From NCBI GenBank assembly GCA_964058805.1, contig CAXKVV010000507.1, forward strand, positions 1 through 64,000: a DNA stretch of 64,000 bases, given 5' to 3'. Position numbers and translations under genes: made by a program. Below the pieces are notes generated by a model, which was given only the letters and a program-made list of their open reading frames with translations, made no database searches and had not been told where the DNA came from. The stretch comes from Schoenoplectus triqueter. Taxonomy: Eukaryota; Streptophyta; Magnoliopsida; Poales; Cyperaceae. Below, in pieces: positions 43,805 through 53,503 of the stretch. Numbering within the stretch: the first letter of the stretch is position 1; each line of letters starts with the position of its first letter.

Positions 43805-45414
43805 TATGCACTGTATATTTGCTCAACAGATGTCCAACAAAGAGTGTGCGAAACATGACCCCTCAGGAAGCATGGAGTGGTGAGAAGCCGACTGTTTCAC
43901 ATCTAAAAGTATTCGGGTGTGTACACAATCTCGGAGACTAAAAGAAAAAAAACTTGATGATCACGAAGAAAAATACATCTTCATCGGCTATAGTGAGACA
44001 TCTAATGCATACAAAGTGCAGATGGTTCGATCAAAAGAGGTGCAGATGGTTCGATCAACCGCTACAAAACCCGTTTAGTTGCTAAAAGATATAAATAGAA
44101 GCATGGCATTGACTATGATGAAGTCTTTGCACCTGTAGCACGCCTTGACACGGTAAGAATGCTAATTTCTCTTGCAGCATATCACGGTTGGAAGCTCCAT
44201 CAACTAGATGTGAAGTCAGCATTCCTAAATGGCGTTCTTGAAGAAGAAGTCAATGTCGAACAACCAGAAGGGTTCATTGTCAAAGAAGCTGAGAAGAAAG
44301 TGTATCGTTTAAAGAAGACATTGTATGGGCTCAAGCAAGTGTCTCGAGTATGGAATACACAAATTGATGGCTACTTAGAGATAAAAGGATTTATCAAATG
44401 TCAATTTGAGCATGCCCTCTATATGAAGAAAAGCAAACATGAAGTTTTAATAATTTGTTTGTATGTTGATGATCTCTTATTTATAAGGAGCAATCCCAAC
44501 ATGTTTCGAGAGTTCAAGCAATCAATGTTTGAAGAATTTGAGATGGCCGATTGTGGTTTAATTGGGTACCTTCTCGGTATAGAAATCAAGCAACAATTAA
44601 ATGACATTTTCAACTCACAAAAAAAAAAGTATTCCAAAGAAATCCTGGAGAAGTTCAAGATGACAGAATGCAATTTTGTCGGCACATCAATTGCAAGTGG
44701 AACGAAGTTAACAAAAGAAGGTGATGAAAAATTCATAGAACCATCTATTTTTAAAAGTCTTGTTGGAAGCTTAAGATATCTTACAATTATAAGACCTGAC
44801 ATTGTATATGGAGTTGGGCTTGTGAGTAGGTACATGGAAGAGCCAAAGTCATCACATTTGCTGGCAGCAAAATAATTCTCAGGTATCTCAAAGGAACACT
44901 GGATTTTGGCATGTTTTATTCAAAGAGCGCTGGAAAAGTTTTATATGGATATTCAGGTAATGATAAGGGAGGCGATCAAGATGAAAGGAAGAGCACCACT
45001 GGACATGTGTTCTTTCTGGGGTCTATTGCATTCACACGGATCTCAAAGAAATAAAACATCGTTGCTCTTTCTTCATGCAAGGCAGAATATGTGGCAGTAA
45101 TTTCTGGTGCATGTGAAACTGTTTGGCTAAGAAATATTCTAAAGGAGTTAGACCATCCCAACTTGAGTTGAATATTATCTACGTCGACAACAATTCAGCC
45201 ATTCAACTTGCGAAGAATCCGATGATGCATGGGAGAAGCAAACACATTGAGATTTGGTTTCACTTCTTAAGAGATCAAGTGAAATAAAATATTATGACAT
45301 TAGAGTACTATAGTACTAAGGAGCAAGTTACACATATTTTTTACGAAGACTCTCCCGATTGATGCATTCAATAGTGCGCTAGGCATGCGGCAACTTCAGG
45401 TTTGAGGGGGCGTA
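43805..45414 (+). pseudogene. Ty1/copia fragment C: integrase end, RT, RNase H
   Basis: It begins with the integrase C-terminal part (VYLLNRCPTKSVRNMTPQEA) and passes a deletion. It then has reverse transcriptase: YDEVFAPVARLDTVRMLISL, LHQLDVKSAFLNGVLEEEV, the catalytic box LIICLYVDDLLFI (44449-44487), and SLVGSLRYLTIIRPDIVYGV. From 44159 to 44875 the RT is open (238 residues), then stops. RNase H follows in broken pieces, including IIYVDNNSAIQLAKNPMMHG near 45180. A polypurine-like tract TTTGAGGGGG (45401-45410) leads into the LTR. The 5' half is missing, replaced by unrelated LTR remnants. Inactive. Confidence 0.85.
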
Positions 45415-45785
45415 TGTTGGAGTTATCACTTATGCAAATCAGAAAATTAATTACTAGAAACCTTTGTTCATTGAATAAATTAGTAATCTAAACCATCTCA
45501 AACTCATACTTTTATAGCTGTCGTATTAAAAGCTGAAGTTTTTAGTATAGAATTCAATGTATTAGAGTTAATTACACTTGTAACTCAAAGACCTTCCTTG
45601 TGCTATAAAAGGAGAGGTTGTGAGGTTGTGAGGTTGTGAGGGTTATAAATAAGAAGGTTGTAGTCTTATTTATATTTTGAGAGTTAAATATTTTTTTGAA
45701 TGTTCTTCAACATATTTTGTATTTAAATTTCACATCTTATCATTTTTTTTTATTCTTAACCCACTTCCTACAATATATACCAACA
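45415..45785 (+). repeat. 3' LTR of copia fragment C
   Basis: 371 bp from TGTTGGAGTTATC to ATACCAACA, directly after the polypurine tract. It has a TATA box GCTATAAAAGGAG at about 45601 and a short (GTTGTGAG)n repeat after it. No second LTR is in the window. Confidence 0.75.
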
Positions 45786-46288
45786 AACTAATACAAATCG
45801 ATTGGGTACCATAAATGTTTGTCAACCTAGAAAATTTTACAAACAGTCCAAAATGTATACGATACTTGGTTTTATTGCATCTGGATTCTGCGCCAGTTTG
45901 GGTTAGGCATCCGCATTTCTCAGAAATTAAATTCCAGGCCAACCTTTCCCTAATAAAACTCGAATTAGGTCAATTCATTTTAAAATTTCGGCAAAATATC
46001 AACCAAATGAGTTGACATATATCTAGCTAGTAAGTTCTCTAAGTACCTTCTTTTGTTTGAAGCAGAGGGCAATTGCCCTACTGAATTTTCATTTAATTGA
46101 AATAAGATGTACAGAAATATGTACAAAAAGCTTAAGGAAAAAAATTCTGAACTATGATGCATGCGTATCTTCAGCTGTGATACAGTCGTATCAGAAGGAT
46201 TACCATACTGGCAAATTATGAGCAGCATTATAAATAGACAAAAATAAACCCAAATTAAGTTAAAAAATAAGTAGAGCAAATATAGCTA
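45786..46288. other. Intergenic stretch, nothing recognised
   Basis: Short ORFs on both strands have no recognisable similarity. Confidence 0.4.
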
Positions 46289-46347
46289 AAAGTGCCTACA
46301 TATATACACTAACTGGTACAACGTTAGTGTATATATGTAGGCACTTT
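46289..46347. repeat. Perfect 25-bp inverted repeat (hairpin, 9-nt loop)
   Basis: The arms 46289-46313 and 46323-46347 are exact reverse complements (CTACATATATACACTAAC in the core), separated by TGGTACAAC. RNA from either strand would fold into a tight hairpin. It may be a remnant of a tiny foldback element or a small-RNA precursor. No expression signal is visible. Confidence 0.6.
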
Positions 46348-46480
46348 GAACGAGGCAATTTGAACCTTAAATTGTTGAACTCGGCTGGATGGATACAGCA
46401 GGGTCCTGATTCTAAATTTGCAAGGGTTTTGCAACAAAGGTTCTTGAATTTTATAAAGGAAAATTTTCAAGGATGCGCTT

Positions 46481-46694
46481 GTTGATACCGTCATCGATTA
46501 TTATACACATTATATAAAGTTATTATGCATGTTAACGACTTTTTTATATCATTTATTTTGTATAATACTTGGTTGATACCATTGATATGCATAATGATAG
46601 TAAAATACAATATGAATAATATCATAAAGTCATTAAGATGCATAATAACTTATATAATGTGCATAATTGATACCGTATTGATGACGGTATGAAC
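46481..46694. mobile_element. Short palindromic MITE
   Basis: 214 bp. The left end GTTGATACCGTCATCGAT and the right end, inverted, GTTCATACCGTCATCAAT share most of their length inward ('ACATTATATAA', 'GTTATTATGCAT'). Imperfect hairpin, non-coding, no clear target duplication. Confidence 0.65.
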
Positions 46695-46697
46695 AAA

Positions 46698-48175
46698 GGG
46701 AGTCTTTGGCACTCAATGGAATAGCAAAAAGTTGGAATAGAATAACTATTCCGACGAATTAATTTGCCAGACGAATTTTAGACTAAGTAGAAGAGTGCAG
46801 AATAGTGCTAATCCGGTATACCAACTTATAGGTGGAATACCGGATTAGCTCTCGTCGGAATAGCGATTATTGTTTGATTATATTATATTATATTATATTA
46901 TATTATTATGTTATGATTATGATTAAGATTTAGTATTATTATATTATTATATTATATTTATGATTATAATTTATTATTATATTAATATTATGATTATTAT
47001 TTATTATAATTATTATCATTATATTATTAATATTAAATTATTATTATCATTATTGTTATTATATTATCATTATCATTAGTATTATTATATTATTTATTAT
47101 TATTATAAATATAATTTTAATATTATATTATTATATTATGAATATAAATATAATTATTTATTATTATATTATTATATTATGATGATTATGATTATGATTA
47201 TTAATACTTATTATTATTTTATTATGTTGTATTATATTATTAGATGTTGATTATAGTGATGATTAATTCATTATTATATAATTATAATTATAATAATTTT
47301 ATGATTATGAATATATAATTATTATTATATTATTATGATTATGATTATGGTTATATTATTATGATTATGACTATAATTATTATTATCATGATTATGATTA
47401 TGATTATTATATTATGATTATATTATTAAAATTATGATTACTTATTATTATTATATTATTATAATTATGATTGTAATTATAATTTTTTATTATTATATTA
47501 CTATATTATGATTATGTTTATATTTTTATTATATTACTATTATAATATTATTATTTATTATGATTATTTTTTATTACTTTTTTATTATTTTATTATGTTG
47601 TATTATATTATTATATGTTGATTATAGTTATGATTAATTTATTATTATATTATTATAATTATAATTATTTATAATTATTTTTATGATTATGATTATGGTT
47701 ATATTATTATGATTATGACTATAATTATTATTATTATCATGATTATAATTATGATTATTATATTATGATTATATTATTAAAATTATGATTACTTATAATT
47801 ATTATATTATTTTAATTATAATTGTAATTATAATTTTTATTATTATATTACTATATTATGATTATGTTTATATTTTTATTATATTTCTATTATAATGTCA
47901 TTATTTATTATAATTATTTTTTATTTCTTTATTATTATTATTATCTTACTATTATGATTATTATTTTACTATTATTATTATTATCATCATCATTATTAGT
48001 ATCATAATTATTCATATTTTAACTATTCTGAGTAACAACTGCCAAACGATATTTTCGCTCTTCCGAATAGTCAAAAATATCACTCTTCTGCCACTCTTCC
48101 AAAAAAATATTATTCTATTACTCTTCCAAAATTACCACTCTTTCAAAGCTATTCTTTGATTTGCCAAACGGACCC
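46698..48175. mobile_element. MITE carrying a 1.1-kb ATT microsatellite
   Basis: The left end GGGAGTCTTTGGCACTCAAT and the right end, inverted, GGGTCCGTTTGGCAAATCAA are related, and AAA flanks both sides. About 170 bp of unique sequence at each end (with GGAATAG / GGAAGAG motifs) encloses 46880-47990, a degenerate (ATT)n/(GATTAT)n tract. The family is shared with 1518-1860. The superfamily is uncertain. The 3-bp flank suggests PIF/Harbinger-like insertion, but the motif TTTGGCA is also seen in hAT MITEs. Confidence 0.65.
46880..47990. repeat. Degenerate (ATT)n/(GATTAT)n tract with internal duplication
   Basis: About 1.1 kb of trinucleotide-type repeat. A stretch of roughly 300 bp (about 47215-47510) recurs at about 47578-47870 with the same markers (TTATTATGTTGTATTATATT, GATGTTGATTATAGT/ATGTTGATTATAGTT), so the tract grew partly by segmental tandem duplication. 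Confidence 0.8.
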
Positions 48176-48979
48176 AAAGTGTTTCTATATATGATCAGCT
48201 CCCTTTACAAAAGTACAAAACAAGTTTCATTATCTCTCGCTTAATTGCACCAATTGGTTTGAAAAGTATTAATTCTTCCGGTAACCAGATTTCATTAGCA
48301 TCTCAATCAACTATTAATTGCATATACATATCGTTGTTTAAAGTAGGCAACGACCTACTTACCTAAGAAAATATATAATTGCATATATCGTTTTCAAGTC
48401 ATACATGGAAATTCCGTTTTCATGTAGTATCGTGTGGATGACATATTTCAATTAAACCGATCAATATCCATACAAAAAAATGGAAGAGAACAAAAAACCA
48501 TAGAACAAACAAATCAAAGGTCACTTTTCATATGGATTTTTGTACTCCTTTTGGCTTTCTCAAATGTACAGGTGATTGGGTGTCATTTTCCATGCAAATT
48601 AATTAATGTACGGATAGATAATTGCGTGTCCTCTCATACAAATTGGTAATAAACAACACACTGCACCTTTGTGCTGAAGCAATATTCCATTTTGCAAAAT
48701 TAATAAGAACCCCATCTACAATAAATTCTGTCTCTGTATATAAAAAAGTTGCAATTGAATCCAACTTTTTATGTGTGGTACAATGAAATCATTCTTACAT
48801 GTAATTATTGTTCTATTCAGAAATACATATATCATCAAACTATCATATCTCGAGTTACACACAACTAACTTCAATCCAATTGCTTTCAATTGTGCTTAAG
48901 AAACAAATATAATTTCACACTGAAGTTACCAAAAAATTCACAAAAAAAGAAAGAAAAAGAAAAGAAGAAACAGAAGCTC
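48176..48979. other. Stretch downstream of KCS copy 3
   Basis: AT-rich and non-coding. The minus-strand 3' UTR of KCS copy 3 would lie at the right end of this segment. No canonical AATAAA could be singled out with confidence. Confidence 0.4.
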
Positions 48980-50395
48980 TCAGGTCATATGTATTCTTCT
49001 CATAGCTTCGAACCGCTCTTTGCGATTAAATGTCTCTTCAGTATCTTCATTGATCCATCCATACTTCTCCAAGTAAGGATTAACTAGGGTTTGTGGGGGG
49101 TAATTTTTGATACAATCCTCCCAAACATCACCATCTCCTAAATCTGATAGGACCTCCCACATGCAACTGTTGCACTTAAACCCGGCACCAAAGCTTATCA
49201 TGAGCAGTCTATCCCCCTTCCTCAGCCTCCTTTTTGCCTCAATGTACCCCAAAACATACCACAAGCTACTGGCAGACGTGTTACCCCATCTATGTAATGT
49301 CATTCTAGCTGGTTCTACATCATACTTGCTCAACCCCAATGCACGCCCAACGGCATCAATCACCGCTGACCCACCAGTGTGCAAACAGAAGTGATCGACC
49401 CCTGACTTGAAATTGATTCGGGCCATAGAAGAATTGGATTCACCTTTGGGCTTAAATTTCATTTGTTTGATTGCACGGTACATATACAGCGCAAGCTCAC
49501 GGTATGGAAGTATTTTTGGGGCAAGGCGTTTGAGATTTTCTGCAAATGCACGGACTGCGGCTTTTGGTAAACCCTTGCTTAGGTGGAACCCTAACCGACC
49601 CAAATCATCCTCCTTCTGCATTGCACAACTGTACGCATCATCATTTGCCCCGATGTGGGTCCGGACAAGACACTTTAGGCTCATCTTGGCTCGGGACCGC
49701 ATCATCGGGTTATTAGTCAGTAACATAACACAGCCCCCTGATCGGAAAAGACAATTACCTAGCATCATTGATTTGTCATTGCCAGAGTACCAATTGGGGC
49801 TGATTGACTCTGAGGTGACCACCACGGCTAATGTTTTCTTCCCCGATTTGAAAAGGTTCCTCACCAAGTCGACTGATATCAGGCTTGCACTGCAACCCAT
49901 GCCGGAGAGGTTATACATTTTGACATCCTCCCGCATTTTGTGCCGCTTCACAATCCTCGACGCAAGGGATGGAGCAGGGGAGAACATGGAGATATTCACC
50001 ACCAACACATCCACATCACGCGGCGAGATCTTAGTCTTCGCGAACAAATTGCCTACCGACTCATTCAGAAACTCATCCATTTCCAGCATTGCATCATCAA
50101 AGGTTGGCGAATTTTCTCGGCCCTCGATTATATTCCTTGGGCCGTATGTCTCTTCCCCAATACCCGAGTTGACAACCACCTTGAGCATGAACTTGTATTC
50201 AGACAAACCAAGGGTGTCGTTTCTCTCTATGATCTCACCACTAGTTTGAGTGGTAATTCGCCGGTCAGGCTCCGGCTTGAAGCACATATAGTCTATCAAG
50301 TAGCAATTCGTGTAGATTTTGAGGTAGTAATACTTGCAAATGAGGTAGAGAGAGAAGAGGAGAAGTGCGGTTGTAAGAGCAGCAAAAAATTCCAT
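48980..50395 (-). CDS. KCS: 3-ketoacyl-CoA synthase, KCS12/19-like (copy 3)
   Basis: A single-exon minus-strand gene for 471 residues, the ER condensing enzyme of very-long-chain fatty acid elongation. The N-terminus has one hydrophobic segment (about residues 4-24), then YTNCYLIDYMCFKP. The core matches the KCS12/KCS19 type: ISPRDVDVLVVNISMFSPAP, catalytic Cys168 in GMGCSAS, ISPNWYSGNDKSMMLGNCLF, His247, His335/His339 in HFCLHTGG, and His368/Asn372 in LHRWGNTS. The ending FKCNSCMWEV...NPYLEKYGWI is complete. All cysteines replaced in copies 1 and 2 are present here, so this copy is closest to the family consensus. It is transcribed towards copies 1 and 2. The long plus-strand ORFs over it (such as 49407-50249) are shadows. 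Confidence 0.95.
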   Translation of the reverse strand: MEFFAALTTALLLFSLYLICKYYYLKIYTNCYLIDYMCFKPEPDRRITTQTSGEIIERNDTLGLSEYKFMLKVVVNSGIGEETYGPRNIIEGRENSPTFDDAMLEMDEFLNESVGNLFAKTKISPRDVDVLVVNISMFSPAPSLASRIVKRHKMREDVKMYNLSGMGCSASLISVDLVRNLFKSGKKTLAVVVTSESISPNWYSGNDKSMMLGNCLFRSGGCVMLLTNNPMMRSRAKMSLKCLVRTHIGANDDAYSCAMQKEDDLGRLGFHLSKGLPKAAVRAFAENLKRLAPKILPYRELALYMYRAIKQMKFKPKGESNSSMARINFKSGVDHFCLHTGGSAVIDAVGRALGLSKYDVEPARMTLHRWGNTSASSLWYVLGYIEAKRRLRKGDRLLMISFGAGFKCNSCMWEVLSDLGDGDVWEDCIKNYPPQTLVNPYLEKYGWINEDTEETFNRKERFEAMRRIHMT

Positions 50396-50498
50396 TATTG
50401 TTCGCCTACTTTCTGCTTCTTGTGATCAGTTGCTTTTTAAATTAAGTGAAAAGCAACTAGTAGTACAAGTGTGGGGATTGAGGAATGAGGAGAAGAAA

Positions 50499-50515
50499 TG
50501 CATGCGTATGTATAG
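50499..50515 (-). promoter_or_regulatory. TATA-like box and RY-type motif of KCS copy 3
   Basis: On the minus strand CTATACATA ends about 110 bp before the ATG, the same spacing as in the other two copies. It is followed at once by a CATGCA RY core (50499-50504), the motif bound by B3 factors in seed promoters. Single short motifs, so weak evidence. Confidence 0.35.
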
Positions 50516-50609
50516 AGAGAGAGGAACAGAGGGACGAGAGGGAGGAGAGGAGAGGAGCAAGTGGAATTAAGAAGAAAGTAAGAGTAAATGCTGTCCAATG
50601 CTTCCAACG

Positions 50610-50634
50610 TCCAACCGATTAAGTTGGTCACGTG
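50610..50634 (-). promoter_or_regulatory. G-box next to a MYB-type inverted motif
   Basis: CACGTG (50629-50634) is preceded by CCAACCGATTAAGTTGG, in which CCAAC and GTTGG form an inverted pair resembling MYB (AC-element) sites. It lies about 220-240 bp upstream of the ATG of KCS copy 3. MYB30/94/96-type factors and ABA-linked G-boxes are known regulators of wax KCS genes. Their action here is inferred. Confidence 0.35.
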
Positions 50635-51250
50635 GAGTCATGGAGCATATAAGTTGAGTAGCTGCATAACAAGTAACAACAGTAAAAAGCTCTAATATCC
50701 TTAAAATGTAGTAAAGGAAAGTGTTATCTTTTAGTTCATAATCTTGTTGCTAGTTTAAAAAGAAAAAAACAACATTTGTAATTCATAATTTTTTTATTAT
50801 AAAAATACGTAAGACGTCAGTATAGAGTTTTGTTTTTTTATTAATTTAAAACCTTTAATCACGAGTCTATTTATTCCTCTTGTTATTTTTTTCCTATGCG
50901 GATTCGATTATTTTAGTTCAATCCGTTAGCTATATACTTTTTTTTTTTAGTTAACATCATATTTATCTTGTACTCGTCTTTTATTTCATATTTACCCATC
51001 AATTCTTAATATATCATATTTACTCTATGCTTTCAAATTTATTCATTAATATATCGAATATATCCTTAAATTTTTTAAAGTATTTCATACTTACCTATAA
51101 ACTCTCAAATATTTTTATACTACTCATTGGTTAACATATTTTCATATATATTAAATAATTATTTATGATAGTTTATAACTCATTATTTTTTTATATATAT
51201 TCACAAAATTAAATTTATTTATATTGATTTAGATAGATATTATTTAATTA
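50635..51250. other. Upstream stretch of KCS copy 3
   Basis: AT-rich, no gene or repeat recognised. Confidence 0.4.
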
Positions 51251-51694
51251 CTAGTATCTTGCCCGTGCATTGCTACAGTAATATCTTTCAAAAATATAAA
51301 AAATTATATCTTCATGTGAAAAATAAGGAAATAAAAATAAAATAAATTTAGTAATTAATGTAAATTTCAATCATGAATAAATAATTAATGCAAAATAAAT
51401 GTAAATTGAGAGGAAAGTTAACATTCAGTGTTTAACAAAAGTTAAAATTCATAATTGATGTCAATCTAAGAAAAATAAAATAAAATAGAGCAATTATATT
51501 TCTAAATTATGTAGCATTTCATGTAACAAATAAAATTGAGAGAAAATTCTAACTTCAATACAAATGGTCATAAAGATAGTAACATTATTTGATGAATAAC
51601 TCAATCGGATGAGTGATATTAGCACTAAAGATTTAACAAAAAATCTGGACCGTTGCAAGATCAGAACACATACGTGCTTAATAAAGAGTAGAGA
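51251..51694 (-). mobile_element. Candidate small non-autonomous Helitron
   Basis: Read on the minus strand it starts TCTCTACTCTTTATTAAG after an A and ends GCAATGCACGGGCAAGATACTAG before a T. This is the TC...CTAG structure with insertion between A and T, without target duplication, typical of Helitrons. The expected GC-rich hairpin near the 3' end (usually a complete CCCGTGCAATGCACGGG) is only half preserved. 444 bp, no coding sequence. The call rests on terminal motifs only. Confidence 0.5.
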
Positions 51695-52645
51695 TAGAAA
51701 TTTTCTTCAACTAATCTGATTTGACAGGCTCGCTCTAGTTTTAATTTAGGTCAAAAAAATAATTAATGTCTACCAAATAACATTTAAATAAATTTAAGTT
51801 TATGAATAAATATAAAAATATTTAAAGAGTTAAAAAATATATAAAATATTCTAAATAATTATTGAATATATATATGTGTGTGTGTGTGTGTGTTTTATAT
51901 TATATATTTGAATTCATGAATAAATATGATAAAATTTAAAGAGTTCAAGTGTATATTAGATATATTAAAGATTATATAAGCAAATATAAAAATTTAAAAA
52001 TTAATGAGTAAATGTTATATTTTAAAGAGTTAATGGACGAATAGAAAATAATAATAAAAAGTTGAAAGATAAATACGATATTAACTTTTTTTTTAAAAAA
52101 AAGCTGTATACATTTTAACTTTCATGTTAGAAACAATTAATCTCTAATGGGAGATAACATCATTGATATCACATCTCATTGACCTCGATAATGTATTTGG
52201 GATTTCTTGATGTTGTTTTTTTCTGTTAAAATCTCCAAACTTTTCGTTTCTGGTTTTGTCATGTGGTGCATGGATTCCGTTCCCATCCAAATTTGGCATT
52301 CGTGTCTTCTCTTTCTTGACAGGTTGATTGACTTTGCTTTGTTGACCCGTTCGACGCAACCGCTCCATTGAGATTTTTAAATGGAATTGATGGGGTCGGA
52401 TTAGTTTAATTAGATAAATTATTGAAATTTTACATTCGCTGTCATAGTTTTTTTTTACCGTGGCACAGTATTATATTTTTTTTCCTTTCATGTGATGTGC
52501 AACTAATAAAATCTGATAATTTAAAAACTCTTCCGTTCAAAAAATATGGCAGATGTAATCCCTTTTGATTATAACTAATTACAAGGTTGGATGGCTCTAT
52601 CTTAATTAGCCTATGATAATCATTAATCTGAGGTTAATCCTTCAT
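51695..52645. other. Intergenic stretch with a (TG)n run
   Basis: AT-rich with (TG)n at about 51874-51892. A 74-codon minus-strand ORF (52144-52368), rich in charged residues, has no recognisable domain and is not called. Confidence 0.4.
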
Positions 52646-53503
52646 CACTACTAGAATTGTTGATATTTCTGTGGAATGTCCCTATATTTTCCCTGGGATA
52701 TTTTGGGTTCGATGGAAATGCCAAAAGATAGGGTTTCCGTTGATTATTTGCCTCGCACGTTCACGGTAATAAGTATTAATGGAAATAAGTTTTTATCATT
52801 CGAGGCAAATATTGTCAACGCTTGGAAGGAAATCTCCAGATTTTGCGCTTTTACGGAAATACCTATCTCAGATCCGACGGAAATTGTATAAAGTATTATA
52901 TATCTGTACTCTCAACATTTCTGTGAAATGTTTATATCTTTTCCGTGGATTTTTGCACAGAAATGTTATTTATCTTTTTCTGATATTTTCTCTCATTTGA
53001 ATAGTTGATATTTGTTTTACCATTCCAATTATAATTCAAATTATATATGAAATTTTTCACAGTACATCCCACACCACATGATTGACAAAAGAAGTCTAAC
53101 AATATTAATTAATTGTCCATGGATCATTTAAAATTACAAGATAAATTCAAAGGAGTTGAAGAAAACAGATGGTTAAATTTTAAAATTAAGGATTGTCATT
53201 TTCATTGCTAAGCAATGACCTCCATATTGAAGCCCAGTAACATACCCCACCTCATCTCCCTATGGTGCCACCTGAAATAAAAATGCAAATAATATTATTT
53301 ATTCAAACCGTGACTTAAGGCAAGTATACATTATTGGGTGAAAAAAATTCATCAATTGATAATTGGTCAACACAATTGAATGGATGGTTAAATTGATCCA
53401 ATTTATTGACAAAACCATAATGTCAATTAGACAAATTAATACCATTTAACAGAAAGTTGAAATAATCAAGGAGTCTTTTTTTTAAGAAACTACCTGTATC
53501 ATA

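Noticed and set aside
49407..50249. 280-codon plus-strand ORF
   Set aside because: Antisense shadow of the KCS copy 3 coding region, whose protein is fully recognisable.
52144..52368. 74-codon charged minus-strand ORF
   Set aside because: No domain recognised and no upstream or downstream exon pattern. Could be an exon of an unknown gene, but support is too thin.
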